64,000 bases of DNA from assembly GCA_050945795.1 (NCBI GenBank), contig JBMNTP010000002.1, positions 62,001 to 126,000 of the forward strand, written 5' to 3'. Of this stretch, positions 1 to 9,175 are shown piece by piece. The notes under the pieces were generated by a model. The model searched no databases. It was not told the origin of the DNA and saw only the letters and a program-made list of their open reading frames with translations. The stretch's first letter is position 1, and every line of letters starts with the position of its first letter. This DNA is from JBMNTP01 sp050945795. GTDB taxonomy: Bacteria; Bacillota; Clostridia; Christensenellales; MGBC116941. The translations under genes and the position numbers were made by a program.

Positions 1-12
1 TATCTCCTTGGA
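1..12 (-). promoter_or_regulatory. SD sequence of a gene beyond the left edge
   Basis: Read on the minus strand these bases give TCCAAGGAGATA, a strong SD. A minus-strand gene probably starts just left of position 1, divergent from the DUF554 gene. Nothing of its coding region is visible. Confidence 0.45.
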
Positions 13-56
13 CGTTTTTTCTTATTGTGCGTATCACTGGCCTGTTTAATCCCTGC

Positions 57-86
57 TTGACTAAGTTTAAGCGGCGCATATAAAAT
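57..86 (+). promoter_or_regulatory. Probable sigma-A promoter of the DUF554 gene
   Basis: TTGACT (57-62) is followed by TATAAA (79-84, 16-nt spacer) or TAAAAT (81-86, 18-nt spacer). It lies about 85 nt upstream of the chosen start codon. Pattern call only. Confidence 0.4.
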
Positions 87-169
87 ATATGAATATGGCC
101 ACGACAACTTACCCGGCCAGACAGCGAGGCGCAACCGCCTCAAATATAGCTTTTTGGGGGAAATCGCTT

Positions 170-871
170 ATGCCGCTTACAGGTACGCTGGTAAACGCCG
201 CCGCCATACTGGTTGGTGGATTAACAGGTTATATATTTAGAAAAAAACTGCCGCAAAAATATCTCGCCCTTAATATGAACGCCGTCGCGCTTGTTGTTTT
301 AATGCTCGGAATGCAGTACGCGCTGCAATCACAGCAACTGCTCTGCCTTATGATAAGCATATTATGCGGCACAGCGCTAGGTACTATGCTGCGCCTACAC
401 GACCGCCTCTCAGACCTCGGCGATTGGCTAAAAGATAAGCTTAAAGCCGGCGATGGCAAATTCGCCGAAGGATTTGTAACAAGCGTGCTGCTGTTTTGCA
501 CCGGAGCTATGGCTGTAACCGGCGCGATACAAAGCGGCATGAGCCACGACCATAGCACGCTGCTGCTAAAGGCGGTCATGGACGGAGTAATATCAATTTT
601 CCTTACTTCCGCTATGGGTCTTGGCGTACTGTTTTCAGCTCTCGCCGTTCTTATTTATCAAGGCGTAATAGCGCTCGGCGCTCACGCTCTTTCCGGCGTA
701 ATGGCAGGCCCTGCACTTACTGAAATAACGGCGGTAGGCGGCATACTTTTAATAGCGCTCGGCCTTACAATGCTTGAAGTAAAGCAGTTTCGCGTTTCGG
801 ATATGCTGCCCTCAATATTTTTGCCCATAGCCTTTTTGCCGCTTATAAACCTTCTTGTAAATATGTTCTAA
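170..871 (+). CDS. DUF554 family membrane protein
   Basis: A 233-residue, very hydrophobic protein with about six or seven membrane segments and short charged loops (FRKKLPQKY near the N-terminus). It matches the DUF554 (YdfK/YqgA) family of inner membrane proteins; the molecular function is not known. The ATG at 170 is chosen because a GGGGGA stretch lies just upstream and the protein then begins MPLTGTLVNAAAI, the usual family N-terminus; the frame is open further upstream to 89 but that part is not family-like. The stop codon directly abuts the convergent ABC exporter gene. Confidence 0.8.
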   Translation: MPLTGTLVNAAAILVGGLTGYIFRKKLPQKYLALNMNAVALVVLMLGMQYALQSQQLLCLMISILCGTALGTMLRLHDRLSDLGDWLKDKLKAGDGKFAEGFVTSVLLFCTGAMAVTGAIQSGMSHDHSTLLLKAVMDGVISIFLTSAMGLGVLFSALAVLIYQGVIALGAHALSGVMAGPALTEITAVGGILLIALGLTMLEVKQFRVSDMLPSIFLPIAFLPLINLLVNMF

Positions 872-2638
872 TCAGTCGTTTAAATCGGCTTTGTCTGCAT
901 CAAGCAGAAACTGCGTCTGATACAGGCGGTAATAATATCCTTCTTTAGCCATAAGCTCATCATGCGGGCCGTATTCCTTTATGCCCTCATCATCTATAAA
1001 CGCTATCATATCCGCCGAGCGCACTGTCGAAAGCCGGTGCGCTATTATAAGCGAGGTACGTCCCCTACTAAGCTCATCAAGCGCCTGGCCGATTTTGTGT
1101 TCTGTTTCAAGGTCTAACGCCGATGTCGCCTCATCAAGTATAAGTATAGGCGGGTTTTTAAGGAATATCCGAGCTATGCTTATCCTCTGCTTCTGCCCGC
1201 CCGACAGCATTACTCCCCTCTCACCGCACATAGTATCATAGCCATCTTCAAGCGACATAACAAAGTCATGTATCTCGGCTTTTTTCGCCGCCGCCTCAAC
1301 CTCCTCGCGCGACGCTTTTACATTACCATAGAGTATATTGTCGTATATGCTGCCGGCAAACAGGAATACGTCCTGCTGCACAATGCCTATCTTTTCACGC
1401 AGCGAAGCAAGCGTAAATTGCCTTATATCTCGGCCGTCTATTGTAATAGTGCCGCTGTCGATATCGTAAAAGCGGGGCAGCAACTGGCAAAGCGTTGTTT
1501 TTCCGCCGCCTGATGGCCCCACCAGCGCCACGCGGCTGCCCGCCTTTATATCAAGATTAACACCGTTAAGCACCTTAACGCCCTTGTCGTATGAAAAGCT
1601 AACGTCCTTTATAATTATATCGCCCTTAACCTCGCCAAAAGCCTCAGCACCCGGCAAATCCTTTATGTCCGGCTCAACCTCCATAAGCTCTACAAAGCGG
1701 GAAAAGCCGGCCATGCCCGTTTCATATTGTTCAACGAAGGCCGTCAGCCGTCTTATAGGCTGAAGAAAGGCGCTTACAAACAGCGTAAACGTCACTATGT
1801 CGGTAGCGTCCATATCGCCTCTCATAACCAGCAGCCCGCCCACAACGATAACCATTACATATTGTATGCTTGTCATAAATTCCATGCCGCTGTGGTAAAT
1901 GCCCATGGCCTTATAAAAATGCCGCTTGGACTTTCTAAAATCCCTGTTGCCCCTTTCAAACTTCTCAAGCTCATACTCCTCGTTTGAAAACGCCGTCGCC
2001 ACGCGTATGCCGGATATGCTGCTCTCTATACCGGCGTTTATGCCCGCCGTGCTCTCTTTAACCTCCCTTGAAGCCCTAGACATTCTTCTCCTGTTCCTTA
2101 TAGTAAAGAACAGCAGCGCCGGAACCAGCGCAAACAGCACCAGCGCCAGTTTCCATTGAATAAACAGCAGCGCTATAAACGCGCCTATAAACGTTATAAG
2201 CGATATAAACAGATCTTCCGGCCCGTGATGCGCCAGCTCCGTTATCTCAAAGAGGTCATTCATAACCCGCGACATAAGATGACCCGTCCGCGTTTTATCA
2301 TAAAAGCTAAAAGACAGCTTCTGCAGATGCGAAAAAAGGTCGCGGCGCATGTCCGCCTCCATCTTCACACCAAGTATATGCCCCCAATAATCTACTATAT
2401 ACTGCATACCGCCTCTTAATACATACAGCAGCACCAGCCCCGCCGCCAGTACGAAAAACGGAGCGTACAGATTTTGCGGCAGCAGGTTTTGCAGCGCATA
2501 ACGCGACACCAGCGGAAACCCTAAATCAACCAGCGCTATCATAAGCGCGCACGACATATCCAGTATAAAAAGCCGCATATGCGGTTTATAATACGCTAGA
2601 AAGCGCTTCAGTTTATAATTTTTGCTTTTCTCTCCCAT
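872..2638 (-). CDS. ABC exporter, fused membrane and ATPase domains (MsbA/BmrA type)
   Basis: 588 residues. Residues 1-330 form an exporter-type six-helix membrane domain. The nucleotide-binding domain follows with Walker A GPSGGGKTT near 374-382, signature LSGGQ at 478-482, Walker B ILILDEA near 498-504 and an IIAHR H-loop. It should act as a homodimer, or pair with another half transporter, exporting a lipid, drug or peptide; the substrate cannot be read from sequence. An SD GAGG precedes the ATG by 8 nt. No peptidase C39 domain is present, so it is not an AMS-type bacteriocin exporter. It stands alone and is convergent with the DUF554 gene. Confidence 0.88.
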   Translation of the reverse strand: MGEKSKNYKLKRFLAYYKPHMRLFILDMSCALMIALVDLGFPLVSRYALQNLLPQNLYAPFFVLAAGLVLLYVLRGGMQYIVDYWGHILGVKMEADMRRDLFSHLQKLSFSFYDKTRTGHLMSRVMNDLFEITELAHHGPEDLFISLITFIGAFIALLFIQWKLALVLFALVPALLFFTIRNRRRMSRASREVKESTAGINAGIESSISGIRVATAFSNEEYELEKFERGNRDFRKSKRHFYKAMGIYHSGMEFMTSIQYVMVIVVGGLLVMRGDMDATDIVTFTLFVSAFLQPIRRLTAFVEQYETGMAGFSRFVELMEVEPDIKDLPGAEAFGEVKGDIIIKDVSFSYDKGVKVLNGVNLDIKAGSRVALVGPSGGGKTTLCQLLPRFYDIDSGTITIDGRDIRQFTLASLREKIGIVQQDVFLFAGSIYDNILYGNVKASREEVEAAAKKAEIHDFVMSLEDGYDTMCGERGVMLSGGQKQRISIARIFLKNPPILILDEATSALDLETEHKIGQALDELSRGRTSLIIAHRLSTVRSADMIAFIDDEGIKEYGPHDELMAKEGYYYRLYQTQFLLDADKADLND

Positions 2639-2704
2639 AATGTTTGCCTCATAATTGTGTTATTATTGTAATTCGAATTCTACCAACAGCTTTTTAAAAA
2701 TACA

Positions 2705-3160
2705 ATCCCCCTACCTTTTCTTTAGAAAAGGTAGGACCAAAAGAAATCTCTTGCGCCTTTAAAATGCGTTTGTCTACATAGCGTAACAAAAAGCCTCTTA
2801 AGTATCGAAACACAAGCCAATAGAAACCTCTCACAACCATAAAATACGTTTGTTTACATCTCGCAACAAAAAGCCTCTTAAGTATCGAAACGCAAACCAA
2901 TAGAAACCTCTCGCAACCATAAAATACGTTTGTTTACATCTCGCAACAAAAAGCCTCTTAAGTATTGAAACACAAGCCAATAGAAACCTCTCGCAACAAA
3001 AAGCCTCTTAAGTATTGAAACATATCCCAATAGAAACCTCTTGCGCCCGTGAGATATGTTTACCCACACCACGAAACAAACATCCCTCCAATACTGAAAC
3101 GCAAACTTAAAGAACCCCCGCGCCCGTAATTTACTCGCGCTTGCATCGCATAACAAAAAC
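2705..3160. repeat. Decayed tandem repeat, 80-bp unit
   Basis: The gene-free stretch 2639-3418 contains about five copies of an 80-bp unit that starts AACAAAAAGCCTCTTAAG at 2785, 2865, 2945 and 2995; the third copy is shortened to 50 bp by loss of 30 bp. The central copies are nearly identical, and identity falls towards both ends (partial copies around 2730-2784 and 3073-3150). Because 80 is not a multiple of 3, reading frames across it shift from copy to copy, so it is not coding. Function unknown. Confidence 0.85.
2711..2734. repeat. Palindrome of the TTTTCTT/AAGAAAA class, copy 1
   Basis: CTACCTTTTCT and AGAAAAGGTAG form an 11-bp stem around a 2-nt centre. Related intergenic palindromes occur at 3215-3239 and 23741-23772. 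On either strand it lacks a long T-run, so it is not a clear terminator. Confidence 0.6.
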
Positions 3161-3214
3161 TCTACGGCAATATACATCAGCTTAGAAATGCGAAGCATTT
3201 CTGCAAAGTCTTTT

Positions 3215-3239
3215 GCTTCTTTTCTTCTAGAAAAGAAGC
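3215..3239. repeat. Palindrome of the TTTTCTT/AAGAAAA class, copy 2
   Basis: GCTTCTTTTCT (3215-3225) pairs with AGAAAAGAAGC (3229-3239), an 11-bp perfect stem with a 3-nt loop. A second perfect palindrome, TATGAGGGC-TGC-GCCCTCATA, follows at 3245-3265. Both lie between the 80-bp repeat tract and an 8-bp microsatellite. Confidence 0.6.
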
Positions 3240-3276
3240 GGGAGTATGAGGGCTGCGCCCTCATATCGTCCCCCGT

Positions 3277-3324
3277 CCTCTCGTCCTCTCGTCCTCTCGT
3301 CCTCTCGTCCTCTCGTCCTCTCGT
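3277..3324. repeat. 8-bp microsatellite (CCTCTCGT x 6)
   Basis: Six exact head-to-tail copies of CCTCTCGT, followed by a degenerate copy. It lies about 95 bp downstream of the stop codon of the solute-binding protein gene. Copy number may vary between strains. No coding role is visible. Confidence 0.9.
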
Positions 3325-3418
3325 CCCATCGTTCCTAGTTGTTACCAATGCCCCGGCGAACAAAAAAGCGCGCCGAGGCGCACTTTCGTCATGACCGATT
3401 GAGTTTTCCAATGTCAGA

Positions 3419-4225
3419 TTATTCTATGCCCCACTTGTCGAGCAGTTGCTGCAACTCGCCGCTCTTTTCTATTTCGGTTATAGTCTGGCTTATCTTTTCC
3501 GCTAGCTTCTGCTCACCACCGCTCAGCACCACGCAATACTTTATATCGCCAAGCGACTCCGGCAATATTGTGGTGTCGACATCAACCATAGCGCAGAGTG
3601 TGGCGAATCCCGAGCAAAAAGCGTCTATAGTGCCGTTTTTAAGAGCCTCCACCGCCTCGGGATACGAAGCGATGCTGATTGGCTCAAAATCCAGCTTCTT
3701 GTCCTGTTGAAGGCCTGTTAGCATAGCGCCTATAACATCCGGGTTGGTATAGCCTATTTTACCTCCGCCTTTTACAATATCATCGGCGGACGCAAAACCA
3801 CCCTTAAGGCACATAAGCCCTGCCGCGTCTATATAATACGGCTTACTGTACGATACGCTCTTGCTGCGCCCCTCCTCGTATGCCATGGTGGAAACTATAA
3901 AATCGACATCCTCGCTTTGCAACAAAGGATATGCTGTGCAACTGTTGACCTCAACCTCCCGCACATGAACATTGTCCTCGGTTATCTTTTCTGAAAGCAG
4001 CTTAGCCAGCTCTGGCTCAAACCCGTTTATATTGCCATCTTCGTCTTTAAAAGCGAATTTAGGTGTCTTGGTTTTAAAACCTACTCTTATTATGCCGCGC
4101 TGCTCAATGCCGCTAAGCAGCTTTGATGCTCCGGCGCCTCCGCATGCCGTCAACATAGCCACGGCTAATACAACCGCGAACACCTTCATATATTTACTTA
4201 TTTTTCCAAATAAATCTCTTTTCAA
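3419..4225 (-). CDS. Amino-acid-type ABC transporter solute-binding lipoprotein
   Basis: 268 residues of the family 3 extracellular solute-binding proteins (polar amino acids). A signal peptide ends in the lipobox LTAC with the lipidated cysteine at residue 28, so it is anchored outside the membrane. The mature part shows the family blocks RVGFKTKTPKFAF and GFEPELAKLLSEKI and the closing segment LLDKWGIE. The start is a TTG with SD GGGAG 7 nt upstream. No permease or ATPase gene is adjacent, so the partner transporter must be elsewhere. The ligand cannot be assigned. Confidence 0.85.
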   Translation of the reverse strand: MKRDLFGKISKYMKVFAVVLAVAMLTACGGAGASKLLSGIEQRGIIRVGFKTKTPKFAFKDEDGNINGFEPELAKLLSEKITEDNVHVREVEVNSCTAYPLLQSEDVDFIVSTMAYEEGRSKSVSYSKPYYIDAAGLMCLKGGFASADDIVKGGGKIGYTNPDVIGAMLTGLQQDKKLDFEPISIASYPEAVEALKNGTIDAFCSGFATLCAMVDVDTTILPESLGDIKYCVVLSGGEQKLAEKISQTITEIEKSGELQQLLDKWGIE

Positions 4226-4261
4226 AACAATCTCCCAAGTTAAAATTTATCCTGCGTTGGT

Positions 4262-4290
4262 ATTGTACTCCAATTCACATTATTACGCAA
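4262..4290 (-). promoter_or_regulatory. Probable promoter of the solute-binding protein gene
   Basis: On the minus strand TTGCGT (4290-4285), a 17-nt spacer and TACAAT (4267-4262) precede the TTG start by about 35 nt. The region 4226-4579 (354 bp) holds only this and the divergent promoter at 4473. Confidence 0.5.
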
Positions 4291-4472
4291 GTATTACGCG
4301 CCCTTTATAAAAACTAAATATTACCAGTCTATTATTGCTTAATTCCGAAACATCTCTCATTATTATTTCATGTTTTAACCATATTTAGTCAGATTAAAGC
4401 CACAAAATAGCCGCTGTTTGCCATCCGATTCCATCAAAATAAACGGTGGCAAAGCGGGCTTATATAAACCGA

Positions 4473-4502
4473 TTGATATAATGGCATTTTTGGTGATATA
4501 AT
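4473..4502 (+). promoter_or_regulatory. Promoter of the DUF1015-lysC-AEC-AEC-purL operon
   Basis: TTGATA (4473-4478), an 18-nt spacer and TATAAT (4497-4502). No other good promoter is seen between the five following genes, which are 12 to 35 nt apart. Confidence 0.6.
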
Positions 4503-4579
4503 GTATACTTAGCTGGAAAATGCGTGTATATTACCCACTCTAACTGCCAGCATTATATATAAAGGGAGTAAATTTGTAA

Positions 4580-5872
4580 ATGTCCACACATTGCAATACC
4601 GCGCCATACCTTAAAGAGACCGCTGCCGTTATACCGGAGATACTGTTGCCGCGCACCGGCGTTGATATGGAAAAATGGGCGGTTATTGCCTGCGATCAGT
4701 ATACTTCACAGATAGAATACTGGCAAACTGCTGATGATCTTGTAAAAGAAGCGCCCAGTACCCTTCGCATAACGTTGCCCGAAGTATACCTTGAGGACGA
4801 AGACAAGCCCGAGCGCATAGCCGGTATACGCGGAGCTATGCGTAAGTATATAGATGAAGGTATATTTGAAAAGCATCGCGGCATTGTATATGTTGAGCGG
4901 CAAACCACCATGGGATTAAGAAAAGGGCTGGTACTGGCGCTTGACCTGGACAGATACGACTACAGCCCCAACTCGCAATCTTTGATTCGCGCCACAGAAG
5001 GCACAATTATAGAGCGTATACCCCCTAGGGTAGAGATAAGGCGCGGCGCTCCGCTTGAAACACCGCATATAATGGTTCTTATAGACGATGAGAAAAACAT
5101 TGTCATAGGCGGCGCCGAGCGCGCTAAGAACTGCTATAAAAAGCTGTACGGCTTTGAGCTTATGAAGGGCGCGGGACGCATAGACGGCTGGTTGGCCGAA
5201 AAAGACAGCGACACCGACGCTATACTAACCGCTTTAGCCGAACTATCTAAAGGACGCTCGCTTTTATACGCCGTAGGCGATGGCAATCATTCACTCGCTA
5301 CCGCTAAAGCGTGTTACGAGGAGCTTAAGGCGAAAGATAAAGAGGCGGCTAAAACCTCGGCGGCGAGGTTTGCGCTTGTTGAGATAGTCAACCTGCATGA
5401 CTCGGCGCTTGAATTTGAGCCTATTCACAGAATTCTTTTCTCTGTCGATACTAACTGTACCGAGCGAATTGTTGAATTGCTTTTAGCCGCCGGTAATCGC
5501 GGCGTCAGCCTTAATTGGGAAGATAAGAGCGAGTACAGCGGTGACGGATTTTCAATAGAGCTTATTTATGGAGATAAAACAGGGCATTTGATAATCGAGA
5601 AGCCGGTATCTGACCTTGCCGTAGGAATACTACAGCCGGCTTTGGATGAATATATAAAAGAAAGCGGCGCGGCGATTGACTATGTTCATGGCCAAGAGGC
5701 GGTGCTTGAAGCGGCTAGGCGCGGTGAAAACCTCGGCCTTATACTTCCGGCAATGGATAAAAGCCACCTGTTCAGCTATATAAGCGACAACGGTCCGCTG
5801 CCGAGAAAGACTTTCTCCATGGGTGAGGCGGAGGACAAACGGTTTTATATTGAATGCAGAAAAATCTGCTGA
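4580..5872 (+). CDS. DUF1015 family protein
   Basis: 430 residues, full length for DUF1015, a family of uncertain enzymatic function common in Clostridia and often near amino acid biosynthesis genes. It carries the family block GDGNHSLATAKACYEEL near residues 233-249 and a C-terminal segment with YVHG. No signal peptide or membrane segment is seen, so it is cytoplasmic. The SD AAAGGGAG lies 12 nt before the ATG. It is first in the operon with aspartate kinase, which is consistent with a role in amino acid metabolism, but the reaction is unknown. Confidence 0.78.
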   Translation: MSTHCNTAPYLKETAAVIPEILLPRTGVDMEKWAVIACDQYTSQIEYWQTADDLVKEAPSTLRITLPEVYLEDEDKPERIAGIRGAMRKYIDEGIFEKHRGIVYVERQTTMGLRKGLVLALDLDRYDYSPNSQSLIRATEGTIIERIPPRVEIRRGAPLETPHIMVLIDDEKNIVIGGAERAKNCYKKLYGFELMKGAGRIDGWLAEKDSDTDAILTALAELSKGRSLLYAVGDGNHSLATAKACYEELKAKDKEAAKTSAARFALVEIVNLHDSALEFEPIHRILFSVDTNCTERIVELLLAAGNRGVSLNWEDKSEYSGDGFSIELIYGDKTGHLIIEKPVSDLAVGILQPALDEYIKESGAAIDYVHGQEAVLEAARRGENLGLILPAMDKSHLFSYISDNGPLPRKTFSMGEAEDKRFYIECRKIC

Positions 5873-5894
5873 AGTTTACGATAGGAGGTTGTGT

Positions 5895-7211
5895 ATGGGC
5901 ACAAAAGTTGTAAAATTTGGGGGAAGCTCACTGGCCGATTCCAAACAGTTTAAAAAGGTTAAGAAGATTATTTTGTCGGACAACGACAGGCGTTTTGTTA
6001 TACCCTCCGCGCCTGGCAAACGTGATTATGCCGACGAAAAGATAACCGATATGTTGTATGCCTGCGCGCAGCTTACCGGAGAGGACAGAGAGGTCTGCGC
6101 CATATTTACGCGTATAGAAGAGCGCTATGGCGAAATAAAGGACAAGCTCGGCCTCAAAATAGATATAGAAAAGCATCTTGATAAGGCTCGCACCGATATA
6201 CTTAACGGAGCGGGCAGAGATTATGCTGCCAGCCGCGGCGAATATTTTAACGCGCTGCTTTTAGCCGATTATCTCGGCTTTGAGTTTTTAGACGCCGCCG
6301 ATGTAATCTTTTTCAAGCAGGACGGCACCCTCGACTCGGCTAAGACACAGCAGGTGCTTTCCTCCGTACTAAAAACCAAAGAAAATTCCGTTATACCCGG
6401 CTTTTATGGTTCTATGCCGGATGGCAGCATAAAAACATTTTCAAGGGGCGGCTCGGACATTACCGGCGCAATAGTAGCGCGTGCCGCATTCGCCGATGTT
6501 TATGAAAACTGGACGGACGTTTCCGGCTTTCTTATGGCAGATCCTCGCATAGTAATGAACCCTCGCTCTATAAATATGCTTACATATGCCGAGCTTAGAG
6601 AGCTTTCATACATGGGCGCTACCGTTTTGCATGAAGAAAGCATTTTCCCGGTTAAAAAAGCCGGCATACCTATAAATGTAAAAAACACAAACTTCCCTGA
6701 TGAAAAAGGTACTATGATATATTCCGAAATCCCTAAAGACGTCAAGCTCAATAGCATAACCGGTGTTGCGGGGCGCAAAGGATTTACTATCGTTTCTCTT
6801 GAAAAAGATATGATGAATGCGCAATACGGCTTTGTAAGGCGGGTTCTTACAGTGCTTGAGGATCTTGGCATATCCTTTGAGCATATGCCAACCGGCATAG
6901 ACACGCTTTGCCTTATAATATCCGACTCACAGCTTGAAGGTAAACTCGACATGCTGCTTGATGGGCTTAGAAGCGAAATAGATCCTGACCGCTTAGAAGT
7001 CACAACCGACCTTGCACTTATAGCAACGGTGGGATACGGCATGATACGCCGTCCCGGCATATCGGCAAAGCTCTTTGGGGCGCTGGCGGCTAAGAGAATA
7101 AACGTAAGAATGATTGATCAGGGTTCAAGCGAGCTTAATATAATAGTCGGTGTAGCTGGCAACGACTTTGAAGAGGCGGTAAGAGCGATATATGAGGCTT
7201 TTATCGACTAA
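5895..7211 (+). CDS. lysC: Aspartate kinase
   Basis: Catalyses ATP-dependent phosphorylation of L-aspartate, the first step to lysine, threonine, methionine and diaminopimelate. 438 residues: amino acid kinase domain with KFGGSSLAD at residues 7-15 and FSRGGSDITGAIVARA near 200, then two ACT domains (about 300-438), with SSELNIIVGV near the C-terminus. The frame is open upstream to 5823, but the ATG at 5895 has a perfect AGGAGG 6 nt before it. It follows the DUF1015 gene by 22 nt. The ACT domains imply feedback control by an end product such as lysine or threonine. Confidence 0.92.
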   Translation: MGTKVVKFGGSSLADSKQFKKVKKIILSDNDRRFVIPSAPGKRDYADEKITDMLYACAQLTGEDREVCAIFTRIEERYGEIKDKLGLKIDIEKHLDKARTDILNGAGRDYAASRGEYFNALLLADYLGFEFLDAADVIFFKQDGTLDSAKTQQVLSSVLKTKENSVIPGFYGSMPDGSIKTFSRGGSDITGAIVARAAFADVYENWTDVSGFLMADPRIVMNPRSINMLTYAELRELSYMGATVLHEESIFPVKKAGIPINVKNTNFPDEKGTMIYSEIPKDVKLNSITGVAGRKGFTIVSLEKDMMNAQYGFVRRVLTVLEDLGISFEHMPTGIDTLCLIISDSQLEGKLDMLLDGLRSEIDPDRLEVTTDLALIATVGYGMIRRPGISAKLFGALAAKRINVRMIDQGSSELNIIVGVAGNDFEEAVRAIYEAFID

Positions 7212-7246
7212 GCGCTTTGCTTGAGGAAAGTATAGGGTAGCTTTTA

Positions 7247-8197
7247 ATGGGTCTTGTTGTTTGGGACGCGGTGCAGGCGGTGCTTGTTATAGCGCTGCTA
7301 ACATTCGCGGGCTGGTTTTTCTGTCGCGTTGGCTGGTTCGACAGCAAAAAAACCGGCGATATGATAGTCAGGCTGGTGATAGAGGTCACCTTCCCCTGCA
7401 TGATAGTTACTAACCTATGGACATATTTTACCCGGGAAATACTCGCTTCGGCCGGAGCCGGGCTTTTAATGGGCTGGGGAAGCATTTTCACGGCCTATCT
7501 CATTTCCTGGCCGCTTTGCTCGCTGCTTAAAATACCAAAAGGACGGCGGGGGCTTTTTAAAAGCATGTTTTCGCTTTCAAACTCCATGTTTGTGGGGCTG
7601 CCGGTTTCAAAAGCGCTTTTTGGTGACGCCGGAATACCGTACGCGCTTTTTTACTACATAGCCACCACCACAACTCTTTGGACGCTCGCGCATTACACAA
7701 TAAGGCGCGACGGCGAGGGAGAAGGGCGTATTTCCTTTAAAGAGGTAATACAAAAGCTGATGTCTCCCCCGCTTTTAACCTTTTTAATCTCCATATCACT
7801 TATATTAATAGGTTTCACGCCGCCAAAAATAGTGCTCGACGTAGCCGGATACCTCGGCGTTATGACAACGCCGCTTTCGCTGTTTTTTAGCGGCATTATA
7901 ATTTATAAAATCGGCCTTAAAGGCCTCAAAATGGAAAAGGGCATACCGTTTGTAATGCTGTCGAGGTTTATACTATCGCCGCTTATAATGCTCCTTATAG
8001 GAACGATTATAAAAGCCGACAAACTTATGCTCAGCGTTATGGTTATACAGGCGTCCATGCCGGTTATGCTGCAAGCCTCTATACTAGGGGAAAGATACGG
8101 GGCCGACGCGGCATACGCTACAAACGGCTTTGTCTGGACGTCTTTGCTCAGCTTTGTATTTATACCATTTTATATGGTTTTGTTTTCGCTTATTTGA
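7247..8197 (+). CDS. AEC family transporter (first of two)
   Basis: 316 residues with about ten membrane segments, matching the auxin efflux carrier/malonate-malate permease family. Family features include CRVGWFDSKKTGD after the first helix, LSNSMFVGLPVSKALFG in the middle and MPVMLQASILGERYGAD near the C-terminus. Bacterial members move organic acids or amino acids; the substrate is unknown. It is paralogous to the next gene, from which it is separated by 12 nt, and is transcribed after lysC. Confidence 0.85.
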   Translation: MGLVVWDAVQAVLVIALLTFAGWFFCRVGWFDSKKTGDMIVRLVIEVTFPCMIVTNLWTYFTREILASAGAGLLMGWGSIFTAYLISWPLCSLLKIPKGRRGLFKSMFSLSNSMFVGLPVSKALFGDAGIPYALFYYIATTTTLWTLAHYTIRRDGEGEGRISFKEVIQKLMSPPLLTFLISISLILIGFTPPKIVLDVAGYLGVMTTPLSLFFSGIIIYKIGLKGLKMEKGIPFVMLSRFILSPLIMLLIGTIIKADKLMLSVMVIQASMPVMLQASILGERYGADAAYATNGFVWTSLLSFVFIPFYMVLFSLI

Positions 8198-8209
8198 ACG
8201 GAGGGCTAA

Positions 8210-9145
8210 GTGGATATTTTTTCGATACTCCAATCTGTACTTGGCGTTTTTGTCCTGGTGGCGGCGGGATACTACCTCTGCCATAGAAAAATACTCAACC
8301 GCGAGGCCGGCGATGTTTTCGCTAAGCTTGTTACTATGGTGAGTATACCCGGGCTGCTTATTTCGACAATATATAATCAATTCAGCGTATCAATGCTTAG
8401 TGAAGCGGCGCTGCTTTTTTTGGTGGGTTTTGCGGCTCAAGTTATAATAATGCTTGCCGCCATACCTTTAGCACGGCTGCTTAAAATACCCTCAAACAGG
8501 CGCGGGCTTTTTATATGCCTTTGCGCATTTGGCAATTATGTATTTGTAGGGCTACCCATCTCCTCCGCCATATTTGGAGAGGCGGCGGCAGTCGCTTCTA
8601 TCTGCTTTTATATATCGAATATTATAATATTTTGGACGGTAGGGCTATTAGCTATAGCCGGCGACGCAGGTGAACAAATAACATGGCGTATAGCTCTTAA
8701 AAAAATGGCCAATCCTCCTCTTATAACGTTTTTAGTTATGACAGCGGCTATAATACTTGAAATACAGCTGCCAAAGTTCATACTGCAAACGGCGGGGTAT
8801 CTTGGCGGGTTAACAACGCCTATGTCCATGCTTTTTACCGGCATAATAATTTATGATGCCGGCATTAAAGGCATGAAGCTGGAAAAAGGCGTTATCAGCG
8901 TTCTTATAATGCGCTGCGTTGTTGCGGCGGCGGTGGCTTTTGTATTGTCAAAGGCGCTGGGGCTAGGCAGTCAGGATATTAAGATTATGACGCTTTTAAG
9001 CGCCATGCCGGTGCTGTCGGCTACCTGCATAACGGCGCAGGCTTACGGCGCCGACGCTTATTATGCGGTAAAAAATTTCTTTTGGACTACTGTTGCGGGT
9101 GTTATAATTATCCCGTTATATGCTATTATACTGCTATCTATATGA
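8210..9145 (+). CDS. AEC family transporter (second of two)
   Basis: 311 residues, same fold and order of motifs as its neighbour (NYVFVGLPISSAIFG; MPVLSATCITAQAYGAD), but clearly diverged, so an old tandem duplication. The start is a GTG with SD GGAGG 5 nt upstream. The two proteins may form a pair or have different substrates. The placement between aspartate kinase and PurL gives no clear clue to the substrate. Confidence 0.84.
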   Translation: MDIFSILQSVLGVFVLVAAGYYLCHRKILNREAGDVFAKLVTMVSIPGLLISTIYNQFSVSMLSEAALLFLVGFAAQVIIMLAAIPLARLLKIPSNRRGLFICLCAFGNYVFVGLPISSAIFGEAAAVASICFYISNIIIFWTVGLLAIAGDAGEQITWRIALKKMANPPLITFLVMTAAIILEIQLPKFILQTAGYLGGLTTPMSMLFTGIIIYDAGIKGMKLEKGVISVLIMRCVVAAAVAFVLSKALGLGSQDIKIMTLLSAMPVLSATCITAQAYGADAYYAVKNFFWTTVAGVIIIPLYAIILLSI

Positions 9146-9175
9146 GGGCGCGACGCGCCATGAAAGGAGCTTGTC

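Noticed and set aside
2785..3064. CRISPR-like array, because the repeat contains GTATTGAAAC like some CRISPR repeat ends
   Set aside because: The whole 80-bp unit is conserved with no unique spacers, spacing is 80, 80, 50, and no cas gene is in the window.
2878..3411. A minus-strand open frame of 177 codons across the repeat tract
   Set aside because: It runs through 80-bp repeats and the 8-bp microsatellite, so its protein repeats are artefacts; no SD and no family-like part.
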